Part shown: positions 26,295 to 36,709 of the stretch, piece after piece
How positions within the stretch are numbered: the stretch's first letter is position 1
Layout of the letters: every line of letters starts with the position of its first letter
NCBI RefSeq assembly: GCF_046630445.1
Contig: NC_092341.1
Span: 131,084,001 to 131,148,000 of the forward strand
DNA from: Rutidosis leptorrhynchoides
Taxonomy: Eukaryota > Streptophyta > Magnoliopsida > Asterales > Asteraceae
Direction of reading: 5' to 3'
Length of the DNA stretch: 64,000 bases
Position numbers and translations under genes: made by a program
The notes under the pieces: model-generated
Database searches by the model: none
What the model was told of the DNA's origin: nothing
The model's input: only the letters and a program-made list of their open reading frames with translations

Positions 26295-28046
26295 TTACTT
26301 CATTATCAGCTGATTTTCTTTTCGAGGATTTTTATCCTTTGAACCAATTGGTCTTCCACGTTTCTGACGTGGCAAAGATTCATGAGTGACGTTATTGCCA
26401 GCTTTTGGAATTTCAATTCGAGCTGGAGTATTTACTGCTGGTATATATGATTTTGTCACTGTTTTTGTATCTGTAAATGCATCAGGCAATTGATTTGCAA
26501 GTTCTTGTATATGCATTATCTTTTGAACTTCTGTCTCGCATTCTTTTGTGCGAGGATCAAGATACTTTAATTGAGGTTCACACCATGAAACATCATTTTC
26601 TTTATTTTTCATTTCTCCCCCTAATCTAGAGAACAATGTTTCATTAAAATGACAATCAGCAAAACGTGCTGTAAAAATGTCACCTGTCATAGGTTCAATA
26701 TACCTTAATATTGAAGATGTTTCATATCCAACATATATTCCCAACCTCCTTTGAGGACCCATTTTTGTACGTTGTGGTGTCGCAATTGGAACATACATTG
26801 CACAACCAAATGTTCTAAGATGGGAAATATTTGGCTCTTGACCAAAAGCAAGTTGTAGGGGGGAATATTTATGACTTGCACTTGGTCTGATGCGAATCAA
26901 TGCAGCAGCATGTAAAATTGCATGACCCCATATAGATACAGGGAGTTTTGTTCTCATTATCAATGGTCTAGCGATTAACTGTAAACGTTTAATCAATGAC
27001 TCGGCTAAACCATTTTGTGTATGCACATGAGCAACAGAATGTTCAACAACAATTCCTATAGACATGCAATAGTCATTAAATGCTTGAGATGTAAATTCAC
27101 TAGCATTATCAAGTCTCACCCTTTTAATGGTGTAATTAGGAAAATGAGCTCTTAATTTAATAATTTGGGCAAGAAATTTTGCAAATGCCACATTACGGCT
27201 TGATAACAGACAAACATAAGACCATCTACTAGATGCGTCTATTAGAACCATGAAATATCTAAATGGTCCACATGGTGGATGAATTGGTCCACATATATCA
27301 CCTTGAATTCTTTCAAGAAACATTGGTGATTCTTTCTCAACCTTAAGTGGTGAGGGTCTAGTTATCAATTTTCCAAGAGAGCAAGATGTACATGGAACCA
27401 TTGTATCATGATGGATTTTTCTATCCTTTAGTGGATGTCCATGAGTACATTCAATAATCCTTTTCATCATTGTTGATCCTGGATGGCCTAATCTGTTATG
27501 CCATAAACTGAATACACCAGGATCAATATATTTTTCGTTAACTACCATATGTATTTCTGGTACATTTATATGTGTATAATGTAATCCAGAACTAAGTCTT
27601 GGCAGTTTTTCAACCACATGACTCTTGTCAGTGATACTTAAATATTTCTCATTTTCTGTTGTCACTGACTGATAATCATACCCGTTAAGGTATATGTCGG
27701 AGAAACTCAATAAATTTCTGCTTGACTTGGGAGAAAATAAGGCATCATTTATTAAAAATTTTGTACCATTTGGTAGTATGAAATTTGCCTTTCCTATCCC
27801 TTTTATCAAGTTAGCAGGTCCTGATATTGTATGTATAGTTCCTTCCGTTGGTTTTAGATCAATAAAATATTTCTCGAATTTAAGTATAGTGTGTGTAGTT
27901 CCACTGTCTGCTATACAGAGATCTCCACCACTTGATTGATGTTGTATTCCAGCAAAATTCATATTGAACTTCATATATAAGAAATAAATAGTGAGTACAT
28001 TAATATTACACAATATTTTACACGCAAATAGATAGTACTGAAACAT
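26295..28046 (-). mobile_element. Copia protease and integrase
   Basis: Protease-like CIADSGTTHTI near 27.9 kb, then the integrase zinc finger (LWHNRLGHPG ... CTSCSLGKL) near 27.4-27.5 kb, and the catalytic core with GDICGPI, VLIDASSRWSYV, VRLDNASEF and GLAESLIKRL near 27.0-27.3 kb. It is a fossil. Confidence 0.88.
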
Positions 28047-28204
28047 TTAGCAAACATAATGACAAAGACAGACGATATTAAATCGTTTATTTTTCGAAAG
28101 ACACACAACTTAAACATTCAAGAAATCTTCATATAAATCAGATGGTTTCTCAGTGACTGTTGGATCGACGTTATCCACAAAGTTTACTTCCTTTTCTTTA
28201 TCTT

Positions 28205-29143
28205 TCAGCGAATCCTGATACATCTTAACAAGATGTTTAGATGTTCGGCAAGTATTAGCCCAGTGTCCCATTCTACCACATCTGTAGCAAGATTCTTCAG
28301 AATTTTTAGAAGAATTTTCTTCAACATCTTGTTTAGTGGACTTGTTTTGTGGCTGATATTTATATTTTCGTGGATTATTATTTCTTTGACCACCACGGCC
28401 ACGACCACGACCACGTCCTCGCCCATTACCATTACCATAAGGATGGTTTCTACCATAGTTATGGCTTTTGGCATGATGATGGTAATGGTTATTATAACCA
28501 CGACCTTGCCCGCGTCCTTGTCCCTGTTTATAATTATTTGCAGTATTTGTTTCAGGGATTGCAAGTGTACCAGTAGGACGGGATTGCTGATTTTCATTAA
28601 TAGCTCATCATTTTGCTCTGCAACTAAGAGATATGAATTAAGTTCAGGATATGTTTTGAACTTTAGCATTCTCAAATTTCTTTGCACTGTGATGTTTGCA
28701 GCATTCATTGTGGAGAAAGTTTTCTCCATCATGTCTGCATCACTTATTTCATGTCCACAGAATTTAAGTTGTGAACATGTATTATACAGAGCTGAGCTAT
28801 ATTCATTTACTTTCTTAAAGTCTTGGAACCTTAATGTTCTCAATTGTTCCATAGCAGCTGGAAGTAAAATTTCTCTTTGATTATTGAATCTGCTTTTGAG
28901 ACCTTCCCATAAAACATGGGGATCTTCTATTGTCACATAATTATTTTGTAAGCATTCATCAATATGTTGATGAATAAAGCAACATGCCGTTGCTTGTTCT
29001 TTTTCAGAACAAGTGTTGTTTTCATTTATGGCTTCAAGAATGCCCATTGATTTAAGATGCATTTTTACTTTTATAACCCATGGCATGTAGTTGTTTTCAG
29101 TTGATTCTAAAGGAGTAAATTTAAGCTTTTCCAGATTCGACAT
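28205..29143 (-). mobile_element. Copia gag
   Basis: Minus strand, starting MSNLEKLKFTPLESTENNY at 29143. It has the UBN2-type copia gag fold signature (YMPWVIKVKMHLKSMGILEA), a Gly/Arg-rich region read from 28.35-28.55 kb, and a CCHC knuckle (CYRCGRMGHWANTC, plus strand about 28249-28290). It is a fossil. Confidence 0.82.
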
Positions 29144-29224
29144 TTTCTATTAAAACAAACAACATGATAAATTATAGTCACTTTATATGCATAAGTATAT
29201 AAACATTAAACATAAATTTAATAT

Positions 29225-29510
29225 AACATAAATGATAAGTAGGTGACAGTGTCGACCATATGTAAGCAATCATTAATAAATGTTATATAACATAAATATA
29301 AATATTAGTAAACATAAATGATAATTAGGCGACAGTGTCGGCCATATAAATGTTAAATAATAGAAATATAAATGTTAGTAACATAAATGATAATTAGGCG
29401 ATAGTGTCGGCCATATAAATGTTAGATAATTGAAATATAAATGTTAGTAACATAAATGATAATTAGACGACAGTGTCGACCATATATTATTCAGGTGGTA
29501 TAACCGACCA
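29225..29510. repeat. Tandem repeats in the copia leader
   Basis: Four to five copies of a ~65-75-bp unit with ATAAATGATAATTAGGCGAC then AGTGTCGGCCATAT, between the 5' LTR and gag. Confidence 0.85.
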
Positions 29511-29552
29511 TATATCATTTAGGTGGCAGAGCCAACCATAATTAGTATTAAG

Positions 29553-29570
29553 ATTATCATGCTGATAACG
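29553..29570 (-). other. Copia primer-binding site
   Basis: On the minus strand CGTTATCAGCATGATAAT directly follows the LTR end. This CGTTATCAGCA-type site recurs in plant copia elements. I did not match it to a specific tRNA. Confidence 0.6.
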
Positions 29571-29883
29571 TGTTATAATTCAGTAGGCTTATAACTACCT
29601 TTAGTGGTTTGATTCTTGATGTTATAATTCAATAGGCTTATAACTAACTTTAGTGATTTGATTCTTGATTAAGAATACTAATAATGAAGTGTAAGAACAA
29701 AGATGATAATGGAGAGAAAGAAAGAAACACTTTGTAAGTGTGAGAAATGGTGCAAGTTTAATGCTTGCATTCATGGCTATTTATAGCAAAAATATCACAA
29801 GTTTAGGTAATACAATAATATTACTTTTGTGTATCAATAATTGACTATCCATTTATATATATATATATTTATATATTATAACA
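29571..29883 (-). mobile_element. Copia 5' LTR
   Basis: 313 bp, nearly identical to 24027-24339. Its outer end is 311 bp upstream of the start codon of the small gene at 30195 and it is transcribed away from that gene. Confidence 0.92.
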
Positions 29884-29888
29884 GTTAC

Positions 29889-30194
29889 ACATATCTATCT
29901 AAAACAATCATAAATATCTAATCTAAATGCGTTACACATGTCGACACACGTAACTTAACTAATCAGGCCAAATAAATAAAAACATAATTATCCAATAAAC
30001 TTTTGACCATAATTTTGCCCACATATTACACATGTCATCAAACTATGCCACGTAATGTTTTCGTGCTGTACGGAACCCAAATTTTCATATATTAAATCAA
30101 AATATTTTCGATTTTTTTCACATCAATTGCCAACCAAACTCACAAATATCTATATACCTATTATATGTACTAGTTTGAGAGATAAAATAAAACA
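29889..30194 (+). promoter_or_regulatory. Probable promoter region of the dehydrin-like gene
   Basis: AT-rich upstream region. It contains GCCACGTAATG near 30043-30053, an ACGT-core motif of the kind used by ABA-responsive bZIP factors, and possible TATA boxes at about 30087-30094 (CATATATT) and 30149-30156 (CTATATAC). The assignment rests only on motif resemblance. Confidence 0.35.
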
Positions 30195-30494
30195 ATGGAG
30201 GGCGGTAACACGAGAGAGTATGCCAATCTTGTCCGACAAACAGATGAAAACGGGAAGCCATTAATTGATGGAATTATGGAGAGTACTGGTCGTGAGGAGT
30301 TGAGCACAAATGTTGGTCACCCGACTGGTGGCGCAGGTTGTCACTATGATTTCGGAGATGCTAATATTTGTGTTGGTTTTGGTGGAGCCGGTGTTTACTT
30401 AAAACAAAGTGGCGCCACCGATGTGGGCCGCGAAGGTACTGTCAAACATCGAAAGAGTGATAATGGTCAGACTGAGACGAAAATAAAGTTGTAA
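30195..30494 (+). CDS. Small dehydrin-like protein (99 aa), Y-segment only
   Basis: An uninterrupted 99-codon frame starts MEGGNTREYANLVRQTDENG. The stretch YANLVRQTDENGKPL resembles the Y segment of dehydrins (DEYGNPV type, often preceded by YGNLVRQT), and the middle is Gly-rich as in RAB-type dehydrins. The serine tract and the lysine-rich K segment that define true dehydrins are not visible. The C-terminus (KHRKSDNGQTETKIKL) is basic but not a K segment. No signal peptide or membrane span is visible. Dehydrins are soluble stress proteins that protect membranes and proteins during drying. This could be a truncated or diverged member, or an unrelated Gly-rich protein. GC content is clearly higher than its flanks, which supports real coding. 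A copia LTR ends about 0.3 kb upstream. Confidence 0.5.
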   Translation: MEGGNTREYANLVRQTDENGKPLIDGIMESTGREELSTNVGHPTGGAGCHYDFGDANICVGFGGAGVYLKQSGATDVGREGTVKHRKSDNGQTETKIKL

Positions 30495-30694
30495 GAAGAA
30501 TGTAAATAAGTGTGATCACTATATGACTCTAGCTAGTTTTTTATACGTAGAGATAAAAACTTAATGTAAAATTACTCGAGGACATGGTCTTGTATGTTTT
30601 CTTGGGAGCTGTTTGTATACGAGGTCCGATTGTATAAATGTGGTCTGCTTAGATCAGGACCAGTATAAATAAATGTCTTTTAACCATATTTTTC
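30495..30694 (+). other. Probable 3' UTR and short intergenic stretch
   Basis: AT-rich sequence after the stop. It contains AATAAATG near 30666, which could serve as a polyadenylation signal. Nothing else is visible. Confidence 0.3.
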
Positions 30695-30840
30695 TCAACA
30701 CCAGTTTGGGATCACTATAGACTAAACTACTCATGCAATCGGCATAAACCGCTCCCAACTGCTGAGCTAAAAAAATCCGGACCAATCCGAGGGCATAGCC
30801 GGCACAGGCGTCTTCGGAGCCCAAATTTTTGAATATATGT
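30695..30840 (-). mobile_element. SINE fragment
   Basis: Segments such as CTCCCAACTGCTG and GGGCATAGCCGGCA resemble the 3' body of the SINE at 23572-23867 (CCCCCAACTGCTG, GGAGCATGACCGGT). No A or B box remains. Confidence 0.5.
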
Positions 30841-30988
30841 TGTTTTTGCAAAAAAGTTAAACTGATTAATTAAAAAATAGCCAAATAAATTAAATAAAAA
30901 CGAGATCTTATCTTATACGATATTATTGATTTAGATAATTTGTTATTATAATATGAGATTTGTATTGAGAATTTTAACATGTATAAGA

Positions 30989-31315
30989 ACTTTCGGGCAT
31001 AGCCCAACGGTTCTCTCCATGTACTTTGTGTCGGGATAGGGAGAGGTCATGAGTTCGATCCTTAGATCCTTAGAGATGACATGATTTTCTTTAAACCAAT
31101 TAAACATCAATAATGGTGGTATATATTGACCATATAGGAAGATTTTACCTGATTCGTTCACGGATCTCTACCCGGACCACTGCCCAAATGGATGTGTTCC
31201 CCGGGTACCGTCGATCGGGTTCAGGTTTCCGCCCGAACGTGTGTGTTACGTGCAAATGACGAGGGTCGTTAAAATAAATGATCTACTGATGCAAAAAAAT
31301 CGCCGTTCAATTTTT
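30989..31315 (+). mobile_element. tRNA-derived SINE with poly(T) end
   Basis: The head has A-box-like GGCATAGCCCAACGG and B box GAGTTCGATCC. The body runs about 327 bp and ends in a T-run. It is flanked by a perfect 17-bp duplication, TTTTAACATGTATAAGA, at 30972-30988 and 31316-31332. A T-rich end and a long perfect target duplication fit a plant tRNA-derived SINE mobilised by a LINE. Confidence 0.85.
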
Positions 31316-31332
31316 TTTTAACATGTATAAGA

Positions 31333-31512
31333 GCTCATTTTTTTTTTCGCCTATGGCCTTTAAATTGTTGAGACGGTCATGATGGCCGGTAAACCCTTCC
31401 TGTCTGTCCCCGCGACGCGATGTGCGAAAGGCGACCTTGGGTGATTTTCAAGATCAAAGAATATCCTTGTGTGCAATATTATCGCCTCAGGAATCGAACT
31501 CCCAACTTCTAA
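31333..31512 (-). mobile_element. SINE copy, partial
   Basis: On the minus strand GGGAGTTCGATTCCTGAGG is a B box near 31.49 kb. The body (CACATCGCGTCGCGGGG region) matches the SINE at 23572-23867. An A-run (T-run on plus near 31340-31347) is the tail. The A-box end is lost at the border with the LINE. Confidence 0.6.
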
Positions 31513-31829
31513 CAATGAATTTTCGAAAACTCCGGTTTTATTGATTTACCTATTGGTGAAAGGAATTTTACATGGATGACAAAGGACGGGGAAAAACTAA
31601 GTTGGATCGAATTTTGGTTTCATCTAATGGTTTGGAGCTGTGGCCGAAACTGTCAGTGTTGGCCTTGACACGTAAGGTATCTGATCATCGCCCTCTTCTT
31701 CTCAATTCTAGAATTATGGATGCAATAAATTTTCGGGTCGAAACATTTTAGATTCTTTAATACTTGGATGGATCATGATGATTTCGGCCCATTGGTGGAG
31801 AAAGTATGGAGCGAGAACATTATATCTAC
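31513..31829 (+). mobile_element. L1-type LINE, first piece (end of endonuclease domain)
   Basis: Codons read DLPIGERNFTWMTKDGEKLS, the conserved C-terminal region of the LINE endonuclease. Nearby, in another frame, WPKLSVLALTRKVSDHRPLL corresponds to the SDHRPL catalytic motif. Frames shift several times, so this is an old broken copy. It is cut at TCTAC by element D and continues at 44912. Upstream endonuclease sequence is missing, so the copy is 5'-truncated. Confidence 0.8.
31825..31829. other. Target-site duplication TCTAC (left copy)
   Basis: TCTAC at 31825-31829 and 44907-44911 flank element D. Confidence 0.92.
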
Positions 31830-34800
31830 TGTAGTGACCCGAACTTTTCCATGTTTATATATATTAATTGAGATTGATATTTACATGATTAAATATTTCC
31901 AACATGTTAAGCAATTAAACTTGTTAAGACTTGATTAATTGAAATATGTTTCATATAGACAATTGACCACCCAAGTTGACCGGCGATTCACGAACGTTAA
32001 AACTTGTAAAAACGACATGACGATATATATATATGGATATACATATGGTTAACATGAGATTATGATAAGTAAGTATCTCCATAAGTATATTAACAATGAG
32101 TTACATACATATAAACAAGACTACTAACTTAAGGATTTCGAAACGAGACATATATGTAACGATTATCGTTGTAACGACATTTAAATGAATATATATCATA
32201 TTAAGATATATTAATATATCATAATATCATGATAATATAATAATTTAAAATCTCATTTGATATTATAAACATTGGGTTAACAACATTTAACAAGATCGTT
32301 AACCTAAAGGTTTCAAAACAACACTTACATGTAACGACTAACGATGACTTAATGACTCAGTTAAAATGTATATACATGTAGTATTTTAATATGTATTTAT
32401 ACACTTTTTAAAGACTTCAATACACTTATCAAAATACTTCTACTTAAGAAAAATGCTTACAATTACATCCTCGTTCAGTTTCATCAACAATTCTACTCGT
32501 ATGCACCCGTATTCGTACTCGTACAATACACAGCTTTTAGATGTATGTACTATTGGTATATACACTCCAATGATCAGCTCTTAGCAGCCCATGTGAGTCA
32601 CCTAACACATGTGGGAACCATCATTTGGCAACTAGCATGAAATATCTCATAAAATTATAAAAATATGAGTAATCATTCATGACTTATTTACATGAAAACA
32701 AAATTACATATCCTTTATATCTAATCCATACACCAACGACCAAAAACACCTACAAACACTTTCATTATTCAATTTTCTTCATCTAATTAATCTCTCTCAA
32801 GTTCTATCTTCAAGTTCTAAGTGTTCTTCATATATTCTACAAGTTCTAGTTACATAAAATCAAGAATACTTTCAAGTTTGCTAGCTCACTTCCAAACTTG
32901 TAAGGTGATCATCCAACCTCAAGAAATCTTTGTTTCTTACAGTAGGTTATCATTCTAATACAAGGTAATAATCATATTCAAACTTTGGTTCAATTTCTAT
33001 AACTATAACAATCTTATTTCAAGTGATGATCTTACTTGAACTTGTTTTCGTGTCATGATTCTGCTTCAAGAACTTCGAGCCATCCAAGGATCCATTGAAG
33101 CTAGATCCATTTTTCTCTTTTCCAGTAGGTTTATCCAAGGAACTTAAGGTAGTAATGATGTTCATAACATCATTCGATTCATACATATAAAGCTATCTTA
33201 TTCGAAGGTTTAAACTTGTAATCACTAGAACATAGTTTAGTTAATTCTAAACTTGTTCGCAAACAAAAGTTAATCCTTCTAACTTGACTTTTAAAATCAA
33301 CTAAACACATGTTCTATATCTATATGATATGCTAACTTAATGATTTAAAACCTGGAAACACGAAAAACACCGTAAAACCGGATTTACGCCGTCGTAGTAA
33401 CACCGCGGGCTGTTTTGGGTTAGTTAATTAAAAACTATGATAAACTTTGATTTAAAAGTTGTTATTCTGAGAAAATGATTTTTATTATGAACATGAAACT
33501 ATATCCAAAAATTATGGTTAAACTCAAAGTGGAAGTATGTTTTCTAAAATGGTCATCTAGACGTCGTTCTTTCGACTGAAATGACTACCTTTACAAAAAT
33601 GACTTGTAACTTATTTTTCCGACTATAAACCTATACTTTTCTGTTTAGATTCATAAAATAGAGTTCAATATGAAACCATAGCAATTTGATTCACTCAAAA
33701 CGGATTTAAAATGAAGAAGTTATGGGTAAAACAAGATTGGATAATTTTTCTCATTTTAGCTACGTGAAAATTGGTAACAAATCTATTCCAACCATAACTT
33801 AATCAACTTGTATTGTATATTATGTAATCTTGAGATACCATAGACACGTATACAATGTTTCGACCTATCATGTCGACACATCTATATATATTTCGGAACA
33901 ACCATAGACACTCTATATGTGAATGTTGGAGTTAGCTATACAGGGTTGAGGTTGATTCCAAAATATATATAGTTTGAGTTGTGATCAATACTGAGATACG
34001 TATACACTGGGTCGTGGATTGATTCAAGATAATATTTATCGATTTATTTCTGTACATCTAACTGTGGACAACTAGTTGTAGGTTACTAACGAGGACAGCT
34101 GACTTAATAAACTTAAAACATCAAAATATATTAAAAGTGTTGTAAATATATTTTGAACATACTTTGATATATATGTATATATTGTTATAGGTTCGTGAAT
34201 CAACCAGTGGCCAAGTCTTACTTCCCGACGAAGTAAAAATCTGTGAAAGTGAGTTATAGTCCCACTTTTAAAATCTAATATTTTTGGGATGAGAATACAT
34301 GCAGGTTTTATAAATGATTTACAAAATAGACACAAGTAGGTGAAACTACATTCTATGGTTGAATTATCGAAATCGAATATGCCCCTTTTTATTAAGTCTG
34401 GTAATCTAAGAATTAGGGAACAGACACCCTAATTGACGCGAATCCTAAAGATAGATCTATTGGGCCTAACAAACCCCATCCAAAGAACCGGATGCTTTAG
34501 TACTTCGAAATTTATATCATATCCGAAGGGTGTCCCGGAATGATGGGGATATTCTTATATATGCATCTTGTTAATGTCGGTTACCAGGTGTTCACCATAT
34601 GAATGATTTTTATCTCTATGTATGGGATGTGTATTGAAATATGAAATCTTGTGGTCTATTGTTACGATTTGATATATATAGGTTAAACCTATAACTCACC
34701 AACATTTTTGTTGACGTTTAAAGCATGTTTATTCTCAGGTGAATATTAAGAGCTTCCGCTGTTGCATACTAAAATAAGGACAAGATTTGGAGTCCATGTT

Positions 34801-35082
34801 TGTATGATATTGTGTAAAAACTGCATTCAAGAAACTGATTTCGATGTAACATATTTGTATTGTAAACCATTATGTAATGGTCGTGTGTAAACAGGATATT
34901 TTAGATTATCATTATTTGATAATCTACGTAAAGCTTTTTAAACCTTTATTTATGAAATAAAGGTTATGGTTTGTTTTAAAAATGAATGCAGTCTTTGAAA
35001 AACGTCTCATATAGAGGTCAAAACCTCGCAACGAAATCAATTAATATGGAACGTTTTTAATCAATAAGAACGGGACATTTCA
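31830..35082 (+). mobile_element. Element D 5' LTR
   Basis: 3253 bp. It starts TGTAGTGACCCGAAC and ends GGGACATTTCA. It shares short conserved blocks with the LTRs of C and E (GATTCACGAAC, GAGAATACATGCA, AGCATGTTTATTCTCAGGT, TTCCGCTGT), so the three families are related. Frames within it are not recognisable. Confidence 0.95.
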
Positions 35083-35083
35083 G

Positions 35084-35097
35084 TTGGTATCCGAGCG
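35084..35097 (+). other. Element D primer-binding site
   Basis: TTGGTATCCGAGCG directly follows the LTR and resembles the initiator-Met tRNA site TGGTATCAGAGC with one change. Confidence 0.75.
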
Positions 35098-35292
35098 TTG
35101 GTCTTAGAGAACCAGAAAATTTGCATTAGTGTGTCTTATCGAGTTTGTTAGGATGCATTAGTGAGTCTGGACTTCGACCGTGTTTACTTGAAAAATGATT
35201 GCTTAACAAATTTTGTTGGAAACTATATATTTTTAACATGTGAATATTATGTGATATATTAATCTCTTAACGCATTTGATATTATGTGATAG

Positions 35293-35871
35293 ATGTCTAC
35301 CTCTAGAACAAGTCCCATTGACTCACCTAATAATAATGAAGAGTCAAATGTAAATTGGAATGATTCGTGGACTGATTCACAAGTTCCCGAAGAGGAACCG
35401 GAAGAAGAATCGGAACCGGAAGAAGAATCGGAACCGGATGAAGAAATAGAACCGGTGGGGGAAATAATAAAACGATTAAGTAAAAGAAAATCCTCAACCA
35501 AACGACCAAGGTTAATTATGGTCAATGGTGTTTCCGCCAAGGAAGCAAAATATTGGGAGGATTACCAATTCTCCGATGAATCGGATTCCGACGAGAATTC
35601 CGATGATGTTATAGAAATTACCCCAACTGAATTTAAAAAGGCAAAAGAAAATAATAAGGGAAAGGGCATAAAAATAGAGAAATCTAATTCCAACCCCGAT
35701 GAACTTTATATGTATCGTCAACGCCCGAAGTCCTTAAGTTGTAACAATGACCCGGGAACCTCTAAACCACCAGGTTTTTCTAAACCAATGTGGACAACGA
35801 CGGCTCGTATTAGGGGAACATCATATATCCCTAGAAACTTGGCAAAACGAACCAAAACCGAAGAAGAATAA
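35293..35871 (+). CDS. Element D extra frame 1: acidic protein with basic patch (192 aa)
   Basis: An uninterrupted frame from ATG at 35293. Residues ~33-57 are almost all Glu, Pro, Ser and Asp (repeated EEESEPE). Then comes a basic patch (KRLSKRKSSTKRPR, ~62-75) that could be a nuclear localisation signal, then a second acidic Ser/Asp block (DESDSDENSDD) and a basic tail. There are no membrane spans and no recognised enzyme domain. The alternation of acidic and basic stretches recalls chromatin-binding or RNA-binding proteins, but no function can be assigned. It lies 0.2 kb after the primer-binding site and 154 bases before the F-box frame, both upstream of gag. Because the element is young, an intact frame is only weak evidence for selection. 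Confidence 0.65.
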   Translation: MSTSRTSPIDSPNNNEESNVNWNDSWTDSQVPEEEPEEESEPEEESEPDEEIEPVGEIIKRLSKRKSSTKRPRLIMVNGVSAKEAKYWEDYQFSDESDSDENSDDVIEITPTEFKKAKENNKGKGIKIEKSNSNPDELYMYRQRPKSLSCNNDPGTSKPPGFSKPMWTTTARIRGTSYIPRNLAKRTKTEEE

Positions 35872-36025
35872 ACGAGCGAGTCAGAATAAGATAGTTGTAT
35901 TCGTGTGGTGTAATATATGTAATATAGTGTTCGTATGCTTTATGATATATGTAAAAATTGCTTGTATTAATAAGTATTTTTTTATGAATCTAACTCTTGT
36001 CTATTTTACAGTTTAAAAACACAAA

Positions 36026-36709
36026 ATGGATAGACAACCCAATATTTTAAGAGACCTACCCGGAGACATGATTGATGAAATCTTGTCTAGAGTCGGCCAG
36101 AATTCCTCGGCACAACTATTTAAGGCGAGATCAGTTTGTAAGACATTCGAAGAACGTTCCAAGAATGTCTTGGTTTATAAGAGACTTTCGTTTGAAAGAT
36201 GGGGGATGTCACATTGGGAAACCCATAAGTTACGATGTGTTTACTTTGACGCATATATTGCGGGGAACCCAAATGCTATTTTACGCAACGGGTTAAGAAA
36301 TTATTTTGACTCAATATATCCGAATATTGAACTTCGTGATTTAGAAAAAGCGGCTAACATGCAACATAAAGAAGCATGTTATGCTTACGGATTAGTAATG
36401 TTCGCTTCTCACCAAAGTGAGAACAAGAACATCGGGCTACAACTATTAAACAAAACGTTTCCACAAGTGACGGAGTCGGTAATTGGGGTAAGAAATGAGG
36501 TTTTTAGATTATTACGGGACTGTTGGACATTACGTAACCCTCGTCCCTTTGACGACGTTACAACACGCTGTCTTATCAACGGCCATAACGGTTATGTTGC
36601 ACAAGACCAAGGATGGGAAGTAGTCCTAGTAAAACCAGAATGCATGACTTGTTTCTGGACGTATGAATTACGTGTCTTTATTGCCTTTGCTGAACGACTT
36701 GTGTACTAG
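36026..36709 (+). CDS. Element D extra frame 2: F-box protein (227 aa)
   Basis: An uninterrupted frame starts MDRQPNILRDLPGDMIDEIL. Residues ~10-55 fit an F-box (LRDLPGDMIDEILSRVG, then LFKARSVCKTFEERS), the domain that binds SKP1 in SCF ubiquitin ligases. Downstream, NPNAILRNGLRNYF, then DLEKAANMQHKEACYAYGLV and NIGLQLLNKTF, match the Sel1-like region of the plant F-box group typified by Arabidopsis At2g35280 and At1g67623. In those host proteins an F-box is followed by an AEKGH.EA.Y.YG.. segment. The frame lies between the primer-binding site and gag, in the element's own sense, well inside perfect target duplications. It is therefore carried by the element and is not a host gene beside it. 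The C-terminus (Cys/Trp-rich CMTCFWTYELR) is also like that group. I infer host-gene capture. Any role, such as marking host silencing proteins for degradation, is untested. Confidence 0.85.
   Translation: MDRQPNILRDLPGDMIDEILSRVGQNSSAQLFKARSVCKTFEERSKNVLVYKRLSFERWGMSHWETHKLRCVYFDAYIAGNPNAILRNGLRNYFDSIYPNIELRDLEKAANMQHKEACYAYGLVMFASHQSENKNIGLQLLNKTFPQVTESVIGVRNEVFRLLRDCWTLRNPRPFDDVTTRCLINGHNGYVAQDQGWEVVLVKPECMTCFWTYELRVFIAFAERLVY

Larger units (their letters stand above)
24027..29883 (-). mobile_element. Full-length Ty1/copia retrotransposon
   Basis: The 313-bp LTRs (24027-24339 and 29571-29883) start TGTTATAATTC and end ATTATAACA. They are flanked by the 5-bp duplication GTTAC (24022-24026, 29884-29888). 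On the minus strand the order is gag, integrase, reverse transcriptase, RNase H, which is the copia order. A purine tract CCAAGGAGGAG abuts the 3' LTR. The LTRs differ at about three positions, so the element is fairly young. It is broken, with a few breaks. Confidence 0.93.

Noticed and set aside
28233-28880. Long plus-strand frame opposite the copia gag
   Set aside because: It is the reverse complement of gag, which has clear motifs on the minus strand.
30989-31100. A true tRNA gene at the SINE head
   Set aside because: Perfect 17-bp flanking duplications and the long body show a SINE.
34072-34335. 87-codon minus frame present in both element D LTRs (34072-34335 and 43896-44159)
   Set aside because: It is identical only because the LTRs are nearly identical; no motif and not kept in related LTRs as far as I can see.
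36026-36709. F-box frame as an ordinary host gene that the element merely landed beside
   Set aside because: It lies between the primer site and gag, inside both LTRs and the perfect TCTAC duplication, with no extra duplication of its own seen.
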